Source: Xestospongia muta
Lineage: Eukaryota > Porifera > Demospongiae > Haplosclerida > Petrosiidae
Length of the DNA: 64,000 bases
Reading direction: 5' to 3'
NCBI GenBank assembly: GCA_963693285.1
Contig: OY848923.1
Location: 1,093,026 to 1,157,025, forward strand
How positions within the stretch are numbered: position 1 is the first letter of the stretch; each line of letters starts with the position of its first letter. A program made the translations under genes and the position numbers. Below are positions 49,178-61,211 of the stretch, piece after piece. The notes under the pieces are model-generated. The model did no database searches. It was not told the DNA's origin and saw nothing but the letters and a program-made list of their open reading frames with translations.

Positions 49178-50791
49178 CTTTAATTTGACTACACTATCTT
49201 GTGTGTATGTATTCTATACTTTTTCCATCTGTTCTGTATAAATAATGTGCTATATTGTGCTATAAGGTATATGTCATATCATACACGTGTGTTAATTTTA
49301 TTTTTTGAATATAATAGAACGTAAGCTTCATAACATTGGTTTTATTATAATCTATAACTCAAGCTACCAGATACTAATTTTAAGGTTGACTTTCACTGAT
49401 TTGCTTAATGCTATTATTGTAAAAGTGTAAATTAGAAGAAGAAAGATATGGCACAAGAAATCGCTTTTATATTGGCAAAGAATGTAAGTAAGTAATCACA
49501 TGTAGATTGACATGTAAAGGGAACAAGCTCTTACTAATAGTCATATACTAACAAAGAAAGAAGCAGCAAAAATTGTAATGGACTGGAAGAACAAAGCCAT
49601 TGCTAGTTAAATGGAAGAAGAGATAATGAGAGACTGGCTGAAGATTTACAGGAGAGAATAGTCATGTTCAAATAAAGTTGTTTGTATAAAAAATTGAAAG
49701 TATTTTTATTGTTTGTATATTATTATTATGAAATCATAATTATATATTTTATTATTATTATATGTCAGTGGTTGTCAAATTGAATTAAATTTCACATGAC
49801 AACTACATGAGAGCATAACAGCCATTTTCTTTGCTTCAATAAGCTTGTAGGTGGATTCTTTAACATGAACAAGGCCTCCCATATCAATCATTACAGTCCA
49901 TTTGCTTGACTCCCAACCTCTGTTTCATCTGTAAGAAGATTTTTAGCAGCAAGACTTCTGTTTTATTTATCACTGTAAAAATTAATTAGTCAAACCAACC
50001 AATTAATGGTCACTTAACTAAGTTGGATGTTATGTTTACTTACATTCCATTGTGCCTATAAAATACATTGACAAGTATTAACAATATATACTGTATTGAC
50101 TATTAATTACTATGGAATTGGCTATTCTTGTAGTTAATTAACGATGTTTGATGAGAGCAACTGGGCACGCTTGTGAGGCACAAATTCCATAGTCACAGTG
50201 CTACGCACAAGCATCTTTGTTTTGTCTATAGTTAATAAGATTTTCATGCCTCTGAGAATTAGCTACATGACTATCAATTCCAGAGTATATTATTAGTAAT
50301 AATCAATGACAGTATGATGTTTACTGTTTTGCATCAGTTAACTTTGATATTATCCAACCATTATGAGTTGATTGTTTCAACCACTTAATTTTTACTATGA
50401 TATCATAACTAGTCTTGTCCCCAGACCTACTCACAAGCAAGTAGGTTTGGGGACGAGACTAATATCATGACATGACCTGACATTATCTGTAAATCATAAG
50501 CTAGTTTATCAGGTAAAATACAATTAGTTCAAATAAATATTTATTATAAAATAACACTTAATTAAAGAAAAAAATCCAAAAATATTACATACTTGTTTCA
50601 GAGGCACTGCAAACCACAATTTATACGTACGTGTCATAATGTACCGGAGATGAGTGGGTATTCCATTCCTAGTACGACAGCTACCACTCCCCCCAAAGGA
50701 GAGGCTGGCTTCGCGAGACTACCGAATTGAAATAAAAGCAATCCGTAAAATAGTCTTTTCGTATTACGTTTGCATATATCTGTTAGTTGCA
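49178..50791. other. Intergenic region between kinase copies 2 and 3
   Basis: The first ~620 bp repeat the copy 1 3' flank. 49800-50400 shows nothing recognisable. 50411-50460 is a small hairpin element (separate entry). 50530-50620 repeats 43855-43960. 50640-50750 is unusually GC-rich (for example GAGGCTGGCTTCGCGAGAC) and may be the copy 3 promoter or 5'UTR. Confidence 0.5.
50411..50460. repeat. Small inverted-repeat element
   Basis: AGTCTTGTCCCCAGACCTAC and its near reverse complement GTAGGTTTGGGGACGAGACT form a hairpin with ~21-bp arms (two mismatches) around CACAAGCA. ATATCAT on both sides (50400-50406 and 50461-50467) may be a 7-bp target duplication. Confidence 0.6.
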
Positions 50792-53700
50792 ATGGCACAA
50801 GGAAATTCCCTTCAAGCTCAACTTCAAGGTTTGTTATTGAATGATGTAGAGAAAACTGGAAAGGAGTTAGGTCGTGGATCTTATGGTGTGGTTCATGAGG
50901 TTATAGTGAGTGGACTGGTTTGTGCAGGAAAAGCCCTACATGAAGCTATTGTACAGGTACATATACTAGCTAATGATGAAATTATCACTACATCTTGTTA
51001 TCTCTTTATAGGATGAAACATTAGTCAAGTTTGTTGAAGAGTGTCTCTGTCACAGTCAACAACGTCACCCAAACATTGTACAGTTAATGGGTGTCCATTT
51101 CTTTCAACATTCTCAACTACCTATGTTAGTAATGGAGTATCTTCCTCTGTCATTAACACAGTGTTTAGAAACACATCAAGATCTCCCACTTCAAATCAAG
51201 TACTCCATTCTTCTTGATGTTGCAAAGGGTCTCAATTATCTTCATTGTAAGAGACCTCCCATTGTCCATTGTGATCTCACAGCCAATAACATATTACTGA
51301 CCTCTAACTTTATAGCCAAAATATCTGACCTAGGTGTATCCAGAATGACAAACACCTTCAAACAAAAACAACTTACTATAGCACGAGGTAATGCTGTTGT
51401 GATGCCTCCTGAAACTCTCAAAAACAATCCAAGTTGTGATGTCTTCTCCTATGGTTGTCTCATCTTCTATGTCTTCACACATCAATGGCCAATATTTACA
51501 CATCAACATAAACAAAATGATTTGAAACTGTTTGATCTTGTTCCAGAGTGGGATAGAAAAGCAAAATATACCACAGCAATAATACCTAGTGATAATCCTT
51601 TCTTTCCATTCGCCAAGTCTTGTCTAGACAATGATCCTAAGAAGCGACCTACTATGAGTGATGCTATCATATGTGCTCAATGTGCTATCTCAACTCTACC
51701 TCCATTGAAGAACATACTGGAGATGATGAATAATATTAGCTCACTAGCTGAAAAAGTGAATCAGTTGAGGCAAATGTCAGAATTGGAACAAGAAAAAGAA
51801 CAAGTGAAGAGCAAGTTGAAACGACTGGAAGAGGACAAACCTCAAATATTTATGAATGATTTTACAAAGGCTTGGCAATTCAAAGGAATGGATGATGTTA
51901 ATTTAGCTCCAAAGAAAGAAAAAATAGTTCTAAAGTTAGAGGAAGAAATGTTGTTATTAAATATAAAGATATTATCATCAATATCAGCGAAAACACAGAC
52001 CAAGATAGAGTTGAGGCAGAATGAAGCTGAACTAAATGAACAAAAGCTAAAACGCTCTTCATCAAATGAAAAAATCGCTAACCTACAATTTGTTCTGTCA
52101 TCACTGCTTTTGTCACTACTGAAATCCGAAGATGACATTATTGAAATTGTACATGATCAATATAAAGGTATTTGTCCTAGATTTGAAATACAGAAGGAAA
52201 TTATTCAACAACTTATATTGCAAGAACTGAAGGAAGGAGATGAATGGTAAGTATGATTTAGTAGGCTAAGTGACCATCTAAATGATTAATTTTGAGGTTT
52301 TAGTAGACTATCTGTGTTGTTGTTAATGTTATATATGTTATCTGTTTTTATTACAGTTAATTGGTATGTAACTACTACTAAGTTTAGTTAAACATGCTTC
52401 ATTGAAACGTTACCATATGGCTTTATTTATACAACAAACACCACTTTTGAACTTAAAACAGCCCCCTGTGTTGTTTAATTTGAGCGTTATTTTATTACAC
52501 AGTGTCAAATAAATATGTTTTGTGATGCAATGGAATCTAAATAACATTTAACTGAATCGTAAAGTCATCATTTTGTTTGTAACCTATTTCTCAGGTATTT
52601 AGTTGATAACGACTGGTTTACTCGTTGGAGGAGGTATATTGGTTTTGATTCAGATCAGTATATGATTGATAGTGAGTTGGATCTGTTTGTGGGTGGTAAA
52701 CTAGAAGATTATCCTGGTCCTATTGATAATGTAAACCTATTCAAAGGTAGTATAAAATATGTGAACTATATAACTACATTTATTTAACAAAGACAGAACA
52801 TGCAAAACTTTAAAAGATGATCTAAAGAAGGGTGTGGACTACATCATACTCCCTAAACCAGTGTGGGACCTCTTAGTTAGTTGGTATGGACTGTCAGTAG
52901 GATCACAACCTATTTGTAGGTACATTATTAAACAGTGTTACTATTATTAAGTTACTTTTTATTAGGTATGTTATGCAATGTAATAAACGTTTGAAGATGG
53001 GAATATATCCTATAGAAATTAACCTATGTGTGTATCCATGGTTACATGGTGAAACGTTTTCCTTTTGTGAAGGAACCACTTTTGGTAAAGCAAATAATTA
53101 AAAATGATATTCATTAAAAGTACTAGTATTATAATTTTTGATAAAGGACATGACAGACTTTTTTTTGTTTGTACAATTGATATTACTGACCACGACTATA
53201 ATCTTACTTATTATTACTATATAGGTACTGCTGTACAAAAGACAAGAGAATTATATGATATATCTAAAACTAATGAGTATAGACTGTGGATAAATATCTT
53301 TCACGAAATCAACATGTGTATATTGTTAACAAATTTCAATTTAGATACATTATCTGAGGATGATGCACTTGACCAAGTATGGAAAAGATAAATATTACAT
53401 ATAATATATCTGTTTCTTCATTTTAGGATATCCATACAATAATGCTGGAAGTAAGAAATCCTGATGGTACTTGGCCAAGGAAAATTGAACTAAAATTATG
53501 TATATATCCACATATTGATGATATCAAACTGTGGTCATTTGATGTATTTGATACTGTAGGTATGTCTAAATAATGTACTATAATTATGTACATTAGTATA
53601 TAGTGATAAATGATTATCTACATAACAGTACTTTCAGTATTTGTAAAGTAATGTATGTGTGTGTGTGTGTGTGTGACATTACATTTGTTTACAGGTACTA

Positions 53701-54706
53701 TTATACAGAAAATACAAGAACAATTCAATGTATGTACAACTAATGAGTGTAGACTGTGGTACTGGAATAGATCTTGTAACACACTAAACAATGTGGAAGA
53801 TACTTTGATTAGTGCCTTGAGTATTGATGAAAAAGAAGGTATGTATGTATTACAGGATCTCAACAATATCAAGGTATAGTTTAAATTATATTATATAATA
53901 TTATGGTATTATTTAATTAGCCATTTATATTAGAAGTCAGAAATACAGATGGTAGCTGGCCATGGAGAGTTGAATTACATTTGTTTGTGAAAAGCAAAGA
54001 CACATTCAAGCTTTTATCATTTGGCATGTTTACAGATCTTGGTAATTACTGTATAAAGAATAACGAGTGTATAATTATAACAAATGTATTATTACTTTAT
54101 AGTTCCTGTTGTAAAGAAAATAAACGAATTAACTAGTACTAACAAATGTAGTCTGTTTGAGGATGATACCTCAGGCAATCCCTCATTAGTAAGTGATAAT
54201 AAATATAATTATAGCAAATACACAAAATATTCTTTGTTACAATTAGTAATTATGTAATACATAGTTTGCCATAATTGGTAATTATGGGATACATTCTTTG
54301 TTATAATTAGTAATTATGTAATACATTGTTTGCCATAATTGGTAATTATGTGATACATTCTGTTATAATTATGTAAACACATTCTTTGCCATGATTTTTA
54401 GTAGTTAAACAAAATACTCTGTTATAATTATAGCTATTGAGGCTACAAGTCAAAAATAGCAATGGTTGTTTGTCAAACATTGTAATATCAGAGCTGTATA
54501 AGTGTAGTGATGGAGAGTGGTTACTTAAAGATAGATCTATTTTAGGTAAGAACATGCATATATTGTAGTAACTAATGAAGTCATAATGTGTCATTATTAC
54601 TATAGATATTATTAGTCAGGAAATGCTGTCAAAGAATAATACAGGGATTTATTATGTGATGACTCTTTCAGAAGAACTTCTTGATGCTATTGTAAAAGAA
54701 GAATAA
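50792..54706 (+). CDS. Kinase-coiled coil-DUSP-UBL protein, copy 3 (about four UBLs; altered HRD)
   Basis: Exon 1 is 50792-50956 (MAQGNSLQAQLQGLLLNDVE) and exon 2 is 51012-52246. The glycine loop is LGRGSYGVV and the Lys is in VCAGKALHE. The catalytic loop reads HCDLTANNILL, Arg to Cys in HRD, with Asp kept. About five residues before DVFSYG are missing (NNPSCDVFSYG, against NPSYDHKLDVFSYG in copies 1 and 4). The coiled coil is ~150 aa, ending CPRFEIQKEIIQQLI, KEGDEW. DUSP: WYLVDNDWFTRWRRYIGFD, PGPIDNVNLFK, DYIILPKPVWDLLVSWYGL. Then tandem UBLs: INLCVYPWLHGETFSFCEG with TRELYDIS and VRNPDGTWPRK; IELKLCIYPHIDD with TNECRLWYW and VRNTDGSWPWR; VELHLFVKSKD with STNKCSLFEDD; and a short last one (ISELYKCSDGEW to ELLDAIVKEE). 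Roughly 880 aa. No protease domain. Copy 3 may have low or no kinase activity. Confidence 0.82.
54228..54400 (+). repeat. 64-bp tandem repeat in a copy 3 intron
   Basis: About 2.4 copies of a 64-bp unit (CTTTGTTATAATTAGTAATT onwards, then TTTGCCATAATTGGTAATTA) occupy the intron between two C-terminal UBL exons. Confidence 0.8.
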
Positions 54707-54984
54707 AAGGAACTTATTGTTTTAAAATTTTAAGTGTATTTTTGTTGGCTAACTTTTCACATATTATGGTAGATATCATATGTTGCTAACTTGTCTTTGT
54801 AAACTGCACACATTGAAGCATCTCTGTACAACAAAATATTAGTAATTTTGCTTATATGGAGATGTTGTCAATATAGAGGCTAATGGAACAAATTTCCTAA
54901 CTAACAATCTAGACAGTTATATTGATGTCCCTATTTGGTACTATTCATGTATGTATATTTTAATACTATATGATAACTAAATTT

Positions 54985-55125
54985 ACCTCTATATCGAACC
55001 AATTGGACTCAATAATTGAAAAATCTTCACTAACTGAGCAAGTGAGTAATTTGAAAGAAATTTTGGAGAGTGTAGAAGAAGAGAAATAGCAAGTAATGAA
55101 AAAGTTGAAAACCATAGAGGAGTCT
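54985..55125 (+). pseudogene. Kinase coiled-coil fragment
   Basis: Reads KSSLTEQVSNLKEILESVEE then EEK and a stop (TAG), then VMKKLKTIEESAG. The first part resembles the coiled-coil start of copies 1, 2 and 4 (SSLTEEVNILKE). It has no kinase domain upstream and runs directly into the UGCG fragment. Confidence 0.6.
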
Positions 55126-55662
55126 GCTGGTTGTAGGATACCACTCCCAGTTTACAGAGTGTTTGTTATTACAGCAGTAATAAGTAGTCTATTAGTTCAC
55201 TATATCATGGGACAGAATAAAGTCATTTTGTTATTATTTCATTGTGTCATGTGTGGTTTACATATGATCTAATACTTATACATTTAGTAGAGGTATATAT
55301 ATAAACTATAAAGTATCATCTATATATTTAATATTAGTATTAATAATAAATTTAAATGCACTAATTAATGGATCAATGTCTTTTTGATCTGTGATTAATG
55401 TTATAATGAAATATTGTCCCCATATTTCCCTTGATGTGTAAGTAGGAAAGTGAGGGAACAATAGCACTCTAGAACACTGATACACTTTTAATGTTCCTTA
55501 TAGATTTTATATAAAATGGTCAAAGTAATCCACTACGGAAAGTGTTACTGGTGTGGTTACTTTGTGAGTGAGATATGGACCTTCCCGCTCTATGTAGTTT
55601 GTACTACTTGGAGTACTTAATATAGGCTAAAGCTAGGAAGACAAGCAATTAAAAGATTTAAT
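55126..55662 (+). pseudogene. UGCG 3' fragment inside the kinase cluster
   Basis: Corresponds to the last two exons and last intron of UGCG copy B (38770-39275): TTTACAGAGTGTTTGTTATT, SLLVHYIMGQNK-type sequence, then an intron with ATATTGTCCCCATATTTC as in copy B (39014-39031), and an exon matching the copy B terminal exon (GTGTGGTTACTTTGTGAG, GGACCTTCCCGCTCTATGTA). An insertion in TGTGAGTGAGATATGG and a stop in TGGAGTACTTAATATAG destroy the frame. The retained intron shows a DNA-level copy, not a retrogene. Confidence 0.85.
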
Positions 55663-55674
55663 TATCAAAGTGAT

Positions 55675-55905
55675 AAATTGTATCCAGAAGTTTAATATCT
55701 TTAAAACTGATGAGTATAGACTGCAGTATGTTACATGACATAATAAATTAGTTGACATTGTATATAATAACTTTATTATATGTTAGATAGTAAGAAATCC
55801 TGATGGTAGTTGGCCAAAAAGATTGAATTAAAACTATATATTATATTCACATCTTGATAACATCAAACAACGGTCAGTTGAATTATCTAATACTGGAGGT
55901 AAGTA
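55675..55905 (+). pseudogene. UBL fragment of a kinase-family gene
   Basis: Contains TTTAATATCTTTAAAACTGA then GAGTATAGACTGCAG (ECRLW region, degraded) and, after ~60 bp, IVRNPDGSWPKR, ELKLYIYSHLDNIKQRSVEL. It corresponds to copy 3/4 UBL exons at 53430-53565 and 60176-60308. Isolated and disrupted. Confidence 0.7.
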
Positions 55906-56514
55906 GACCTTTTGACTTTTAGGTTCTGAATCAATTAATGTATTTATTAACCTGTAAACTGTGACATGTAGGATACAGAACACCCACTTAAATGTATTAT
56001 GTTGCATTATATACACAGTATATATATGTGTATGTATATGTATATAATATGTATATAGATCTCTATAATAAGGTTAAACTCACAACATTATATTATGTGA
56101 TTGATCACTATACTACATACATAACTTGTATTGAATTAGTACATATACAGTGTATAAGTATTTGTTAAAAAAGTAGCTACACACATAGCTAGCATGCACA
56201 CATGATCATGGACCATAAAATTAGTATTAATATTAGTATCTGTATTTATAAACATTTGTTCAGTGAAACTCTCTGTAGCAACACTTAGTAAATTGTCCTT
56301 TTTACAGAGGTTTAATTAATTTAGCTGAATTTCAAGATGTTAGGAGAGTTAAGAAAAGAAGTAGTGGTATTGAAAGTTATACCTCAGAGATTGTCATGTG
56401 GAGAAGACTGCAGATTAATACCTCCTACTGAAGAAGACTCTGTTAATAATTGTAAAAGGGTGCGGCACGTATGCAAACAGGGTGGGGCTCATTAGCATTT
56501 TATTGGGCGTTGAA
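55906..56514. other. Upstream region of kinase copy 4
   Basis: 55968-56090 is repeated at 61950-62070 (GGATACAGAACACCCACTTA and TCTCTATAATAAGGTTAAA). 56104-56210 is repeated upstream of copy 2 (45207-45310; GTAGCTACACACxTAGCTAG), and 56440-56514 matches 45350-45404 (GCAAACAGGGTGGGGCT). The promoters of copies 2 and 4 are therefore related. Confidence 0.65.
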
Positions 56515-59500
56515 ATGGCTCAACAAAGTTCTCTTCAAAAGAAACTTCAGTCATTGTCGTTGAATGATGTAAAGGAGATTGGAAAGGAATTAGGTCGTGG
56601 AGCTTATGGTGTGGTAGTTGAGGTTAGAGTGAGTGGACTGGTTTGTGCTGGAAAGACTCTACATGAAGCTATTGTACAGGTACATATACTAGCTAATGAT
56701 GAAATGATCACTATATCTTGTTATCTCTTTATAGAATGACACATTAGACAAGTTTGCTGAAGAGTGTCTCTGTCACAGTCAACAACGGCACCCAAACATT
56801 GTCCAGTTAATGGGTGTCCATTTCTCTCGACATTCTCGACTACCTATGTTAGTAATGGAGTATCTTCCTCTGTCATTAACACAGTGTTTAGAAACACATC
56901 AAGATCTCCCACTTCAAATCAAGTACTCCATTCTTCTTGATGTTGCAAAGGGTCTCAATTATCTTCATTGTAAGAGACCTCCCATTGTCCATCGTGATCT
57001 CACAGCCAACAACATATTGCTGACCTCTAACTTTATAGCCAAGATATCTGACCTAGGTGTATCTAGAATGGTAGACACCTTTAAACAGCATCATCTTACT
57101 ACAGCACCAGGTAATGCTGTAGTAATGCCTCCTGAAGCTCTCAAGGACAATCCAAGTTATGACCACAAGTTAGATGTCTTCTCCTATGGCTGTCTTATCC
57201 TCCATGTCTTCACACACCAATGGCCTGCACCTACAGCTCAATATGTACCTAGTACCAGTCGTTCTCGAAAGGGATCATTTGATCTTGTCCCAGAATGGAA
57301 TAGGAGATCAAAATATGCCACAGCAATATCTAGTGGTAATCCTTTCTTCTCATTTGCCGAGTCTTGTCTAGACAATGATCCTAAGAAGCGACCTACTATG
57401 AGTGACGCTATCATATGTGCTGAACATGCTGTCTCTAGTCTACCTCCATTGAACAACCAACTAGAGATGATGAAAGAAATCAAATCACTAACCAAACAAC
57501 TGTATTTGTTAGAGAAACAAAAACAAGAGGATATTCTTAAAGTTAAAGACAAAATGGAACAATTACTGAAGCAGGTCCGTGGATTAGAAAACGAAAAGAA
57601 AGTGGCACAAGAAGCAGCCTCTTGTCTGGAAAAAGAAAATGAGCATTTAACTCAGAAGACTTGTAAACTGAAAGAGGAGAAACAACAAGCACAAGAAGAT
57701 GCTCAAAGATTAGGAAAAGAAAAGAAGCAAGCTTTAGATATCGCTAGTAAAGCAGAGGAAATAAGGAAACAGACAGAGGATCTTTTACAAAAAGAAGAAA
57801 AAGAGAAAAGAAGGTTAACAAAATATGCAGGGGAATTGGAAAGGAAAGTTCATGGTATCCAGCCTGAAAAATGGCAAGTTATGAGTGATCTTACAAAGTC
57901 ATGGCAGGTTAAGGCAAGAACCAATGTTTGTTTAGTTGTACAAGAACAAGAGTTTACTGAGAAATCAAAGCTACTTGATTTTCAAATGAATAGAGCTTTA
58001 AGGTTAGAGGAAGAGATGTTGTCAATTAGTAAAGCATTGTCATCTTCGCAAGCATCAGAAATGCAAGCCAAAAAGGAGCTAAGGCTGAAAGTAACTGAGC
58101 TACATGAAGCTAAGTTAAAGCTCTCTGCATTAAGTGAAGAAAATGTTCATTTAGAATCTGAAATCACTGATTTACACAAAGAGATCACTCGTTTACAATC
58201 TGCTTTGTCATTACTACAAGAGTCACACTCAGAACTTCAGTCAATTTTGAAATTAAACGATAAAGATATGAAGATTCTTCACACTCAATGTAAAATTGGA
58301 TGTCCTGATCGTCGAGTTCAAAAAGAAATTATTGAACATTTACTTCAACAAGAGCTTAGGAAAGGAGATGAATGGTGAGTGATGTAATGTATATTGTCAA
58401 TTCCTTTTTACACAGTAAACATGTTACTTTATCAATCTAACTTTTAGTTTACATTGGTAGTTTGTAATAGTGTATTATACCAATAAATTATATAGTGAAT
58501 AAGTCATACACATGAACTCTAGTTTCCATAGTAATCCACTGATGTAAGTTACAAAATGGTTATTAAATAACAACTAATTAATATTTACAATTATGATATA
58601 CCAAAAAGACATAGTTATTACTGTTACTTAACTAAACAATAGTTATAATTATTTATTTATTTGTTTATTAATTTAATCTATATTTAGGTATTTGGTTGAT
58701 AATGAATGGTTTGTTCAGTGGAAGAGGTACATTGAATTTGACTCAACACTTGTACAACCTATGATGATACAAAGTCCTGGTCATGTGAATAACACTAACT
58801 TACTGAAAGGTTTGAAAAGAGTACCTAATATAATTATTATTATAATAATCTATTATACATTATAAATTAGATTCCACGACTATTTAACTTTGTTATTTAT
58901 TAATTCATTACATTTAGATGAATCTTCACTAAAAGATAATTTATTGAAGTTAAAAGACTATGAATTGCTCCCTAAACCAGCATGGGATCTCTTAGTTAGT
59001 TGGTATGGACTATCTGTAGGATCACGACCTATTTGTAGGTTAGTTATTGTAAATTTATTTTACTAGTTGACATACAAAGTATGCTGATTACATTAAGATT
59101 GACTTGTTCCTCATGTTATAAGTATCTGTGTATGTTCACACACATTGACTTTATATACATACAACAATCATTGAACTTGATCTTTACTGAGAATGTTAGG
59201 ATAATAGACATGACTAATCATATTTGAATATCAAAGAGTTTCTATGTACTCTCCATACTTAAAATATTACTATCTTCAAAACAATTTTAGTACAAATTTT
59301 CAATTATGATCTTGTTGGTTTAATTTCTTTATTAGATATGTTATGCAGTGTAACAAAAATTTAAAAGTTGGAATATATCCTTTTGAAGTCAAATTATGTG
59401 TGTATCCACATGTTAATGAAGTAGTTTCCTTTTGTGAAGGAACCAAATTAAGTAAGCACTCCTTTATACTTTCCTCTTTCATGATAATATGCTGAAGGTA

Positions 59501-61211
59501 TACTGAGAAGGATCAATGAGTATGTTGGCTTACTGCGCTATTGAAATGTGAGACAATATCACAAATTTTTATAATGGTCATATGAAAGGTTTGAAAAGAG
59601 TACCTAATATAATTACAAATACTCTATGGTATATAACCAGCTTTCTTTAGCATGTATGCTAAAGAAAGCTGGTTATATACCATAGAGTTTTAAACCTAAA
59701 TAGTTATATGACAATCCTGAGGACACATAGTATACCTCTTTTTGAGCGTAAATTCTTTATTATAACATCTGATATCAAAATATCACAAATGTTTTGTAGT
59801 CACTATGTAAATTTTAAAGTTTGGTGTACTACCTTACCTCAGGTGTAAGCCAACTTACTCCTAGGTCCTCCTCCATGTTCAGCTCATCAAAAAAGGAGAA
59901 GGGTCTATATAGCATATCTATAAAATAAATCATGTATTTGTATCTTTATTTTTCTAAAGATACTGCTTATCAGAAAATGAGAGAATTATTTAACATATCT
60001 ACAACTACTGATGAATGTAGACTATGGGCATATGGATGTGTAATGAACATAACAAACATCTGTACATTAATAACAGGAGACTTAGATCGTAAATCCACAC
60101 ATAAAGAACTTAAAGGTGGTGACACTGTAAGAATAAGATACATACACAGTATTGTTTACTTTTTATTTGTTTTAGGTGATCCATACATTAATGTTAGACA
60201 TAAGAAATCCTGATGGTAGCTGGCCAAAGAAGATTGAACTAAAACTATGTAAATATCCAAATACTAATGATATCAAACAGTGGTCATTTGATGTATCTGA
60301 TACTGTAGGTAAGTTGGTATGTATAATAATTCACTGTAAATTTTAGTTAAGTATTGACTCCAACTCTAACATATGTGTGCTTTAAATTTGTTATATTTAT
60401 TTATAGATACTGTTTTACAGAAGACAAGAGAATTATTTAATATATCTACAACTGATGAATGTAGACTGTGGCACTGGAAGATGGGTTATAATACATTAAG
60501 TGATCTTGAGGAGACAGTAGCTGGTTTTTGTAGTTCTGAGAAAGACAATGATGTGTATTTTATGCTAGAATCTGCACTCAACTTGGTATACTTATTATAT
60601 AATCAAACTACATTATATTATACATTTGTTTTAATTAGCCATTAATATTAGAAGTAAGAAATCCTAATGGTAGCTGGCCATGGAGGGTTCAATTATATTT
60701 GGTAGTAGGTAGTGAAGTCTCATTAAAAGCATTGTCATTTGGAGCATTTAATAATATTAGTAAGTATTATAAGTGAAGATAAATTGAACATTATTATTAC
60801 TTCACAGGTACTGTAGTTAAAAAAATGAAAGACCTAATTAGTGCTAATGAGTGTAGTCTGTTTGAGGTTGATGGCATTGATAAGCCCTATGCAGTAAGTA
60901 ATAATTCAGTTTATAATATTATATAAATGTATGATTTTTTAGAGATTGACATTACATGTTAAAAATTCATATGGTACTTTGTCAAAAAAGGTTAGATCAC
61001 AGTTATATAGAAATGATGCTGATACAAAGTGGTTAGTTAAAGATAGATCTATTTTGGGTAAGGACATATATATTAATAAATAAAGTCATAATAATATATT
61101 GATCATGTAGATATTATTAATCAGGAGATGTTATCAGAGAATACTAATGGAATTTATTGTATAATGACTCTTTCAAAAGAACTTATTACAGCATTTGAGA
61201 AGATAATTTGA
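56515..61211 (+). CDS. Kinase-coiled coil-DUSP-UBL protein, copy 4 (long coiled coil, about four UBLs)
   Basis: The longest member, about 1,020 aa. Exon 1 is 56515-56679 (MAQQSSLQKKLQSLSLNDVK); exon 2, 56735-58374, holds the kinase (LGRGAYGVV, HRDLTANNILL, ISDLGVSRMVDTF, MPPEALKDN, DVFSYGC) and a coiled coil of ~270 aa (QEDAQRLGKEKKQAL, LHKEITRLQSALSLLQ). It ends CPDRRVQKEIIEHLL, RKGDEW. DUSP exons 58688-58809 and 58918-59038: YLVDNEWFVQWKRYIEFD, DYELLPKPAWDLLVSWYGL. UBL exons 59336-59451, 59960-60126, 60176-60308, 60407-60585, 60639-60759 and three more: VKLCVYPHVNEV; RELFNISTTTDECRLW; RNPDGSWPKKIELKLCKYP; FNISTTDECRLWHW; RNPNGSWPWRVQLYL; ANECSLFEVDG. It ends LITAFEKII. The donor after the first DUSP exon (AAAG|GTTTGA) is weak. 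The kinase looks catalytically intact. Confidence 0.85.
59452..59959 (+). other. Copy 4 intron with a palindrome and a duplicated exon edge
   Basis: 59587-59615 (AGGTTTGAAAAGAGTACCTA) repeats the sequence at 58808-58836 that spans the first DUSP exon donor. It is followed directly by the 68-bp palindrome. Otherwise non-coding. Confidence 0.7.
59621..59688. repeat. Near-perfect 68-bp palindrome
   Basis: The left arm ACTCTATGGTATATAACCAG then CTTTCTTTAGCAT is followed, after a 2-nt centre (GT), by its exact reverse complement. 33-bp arms pair without mismatch. Confidence 0.95.

Noticed and set aside
55126..55662. A third functional UGCG gene
   Set aside because: Only the last two exons are present, with frame-breaking changes and no upstream catalytic motifs.
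39503..61211. Calling the genes ubiquitin-specific proteases because of DUSP-UBL
   Set aside because: No Cys box (GLxNxGNTCF type) or His box follows the UBLs; the readings end in stops soon after the last UBL, and a kinase sits at the N-terminus.
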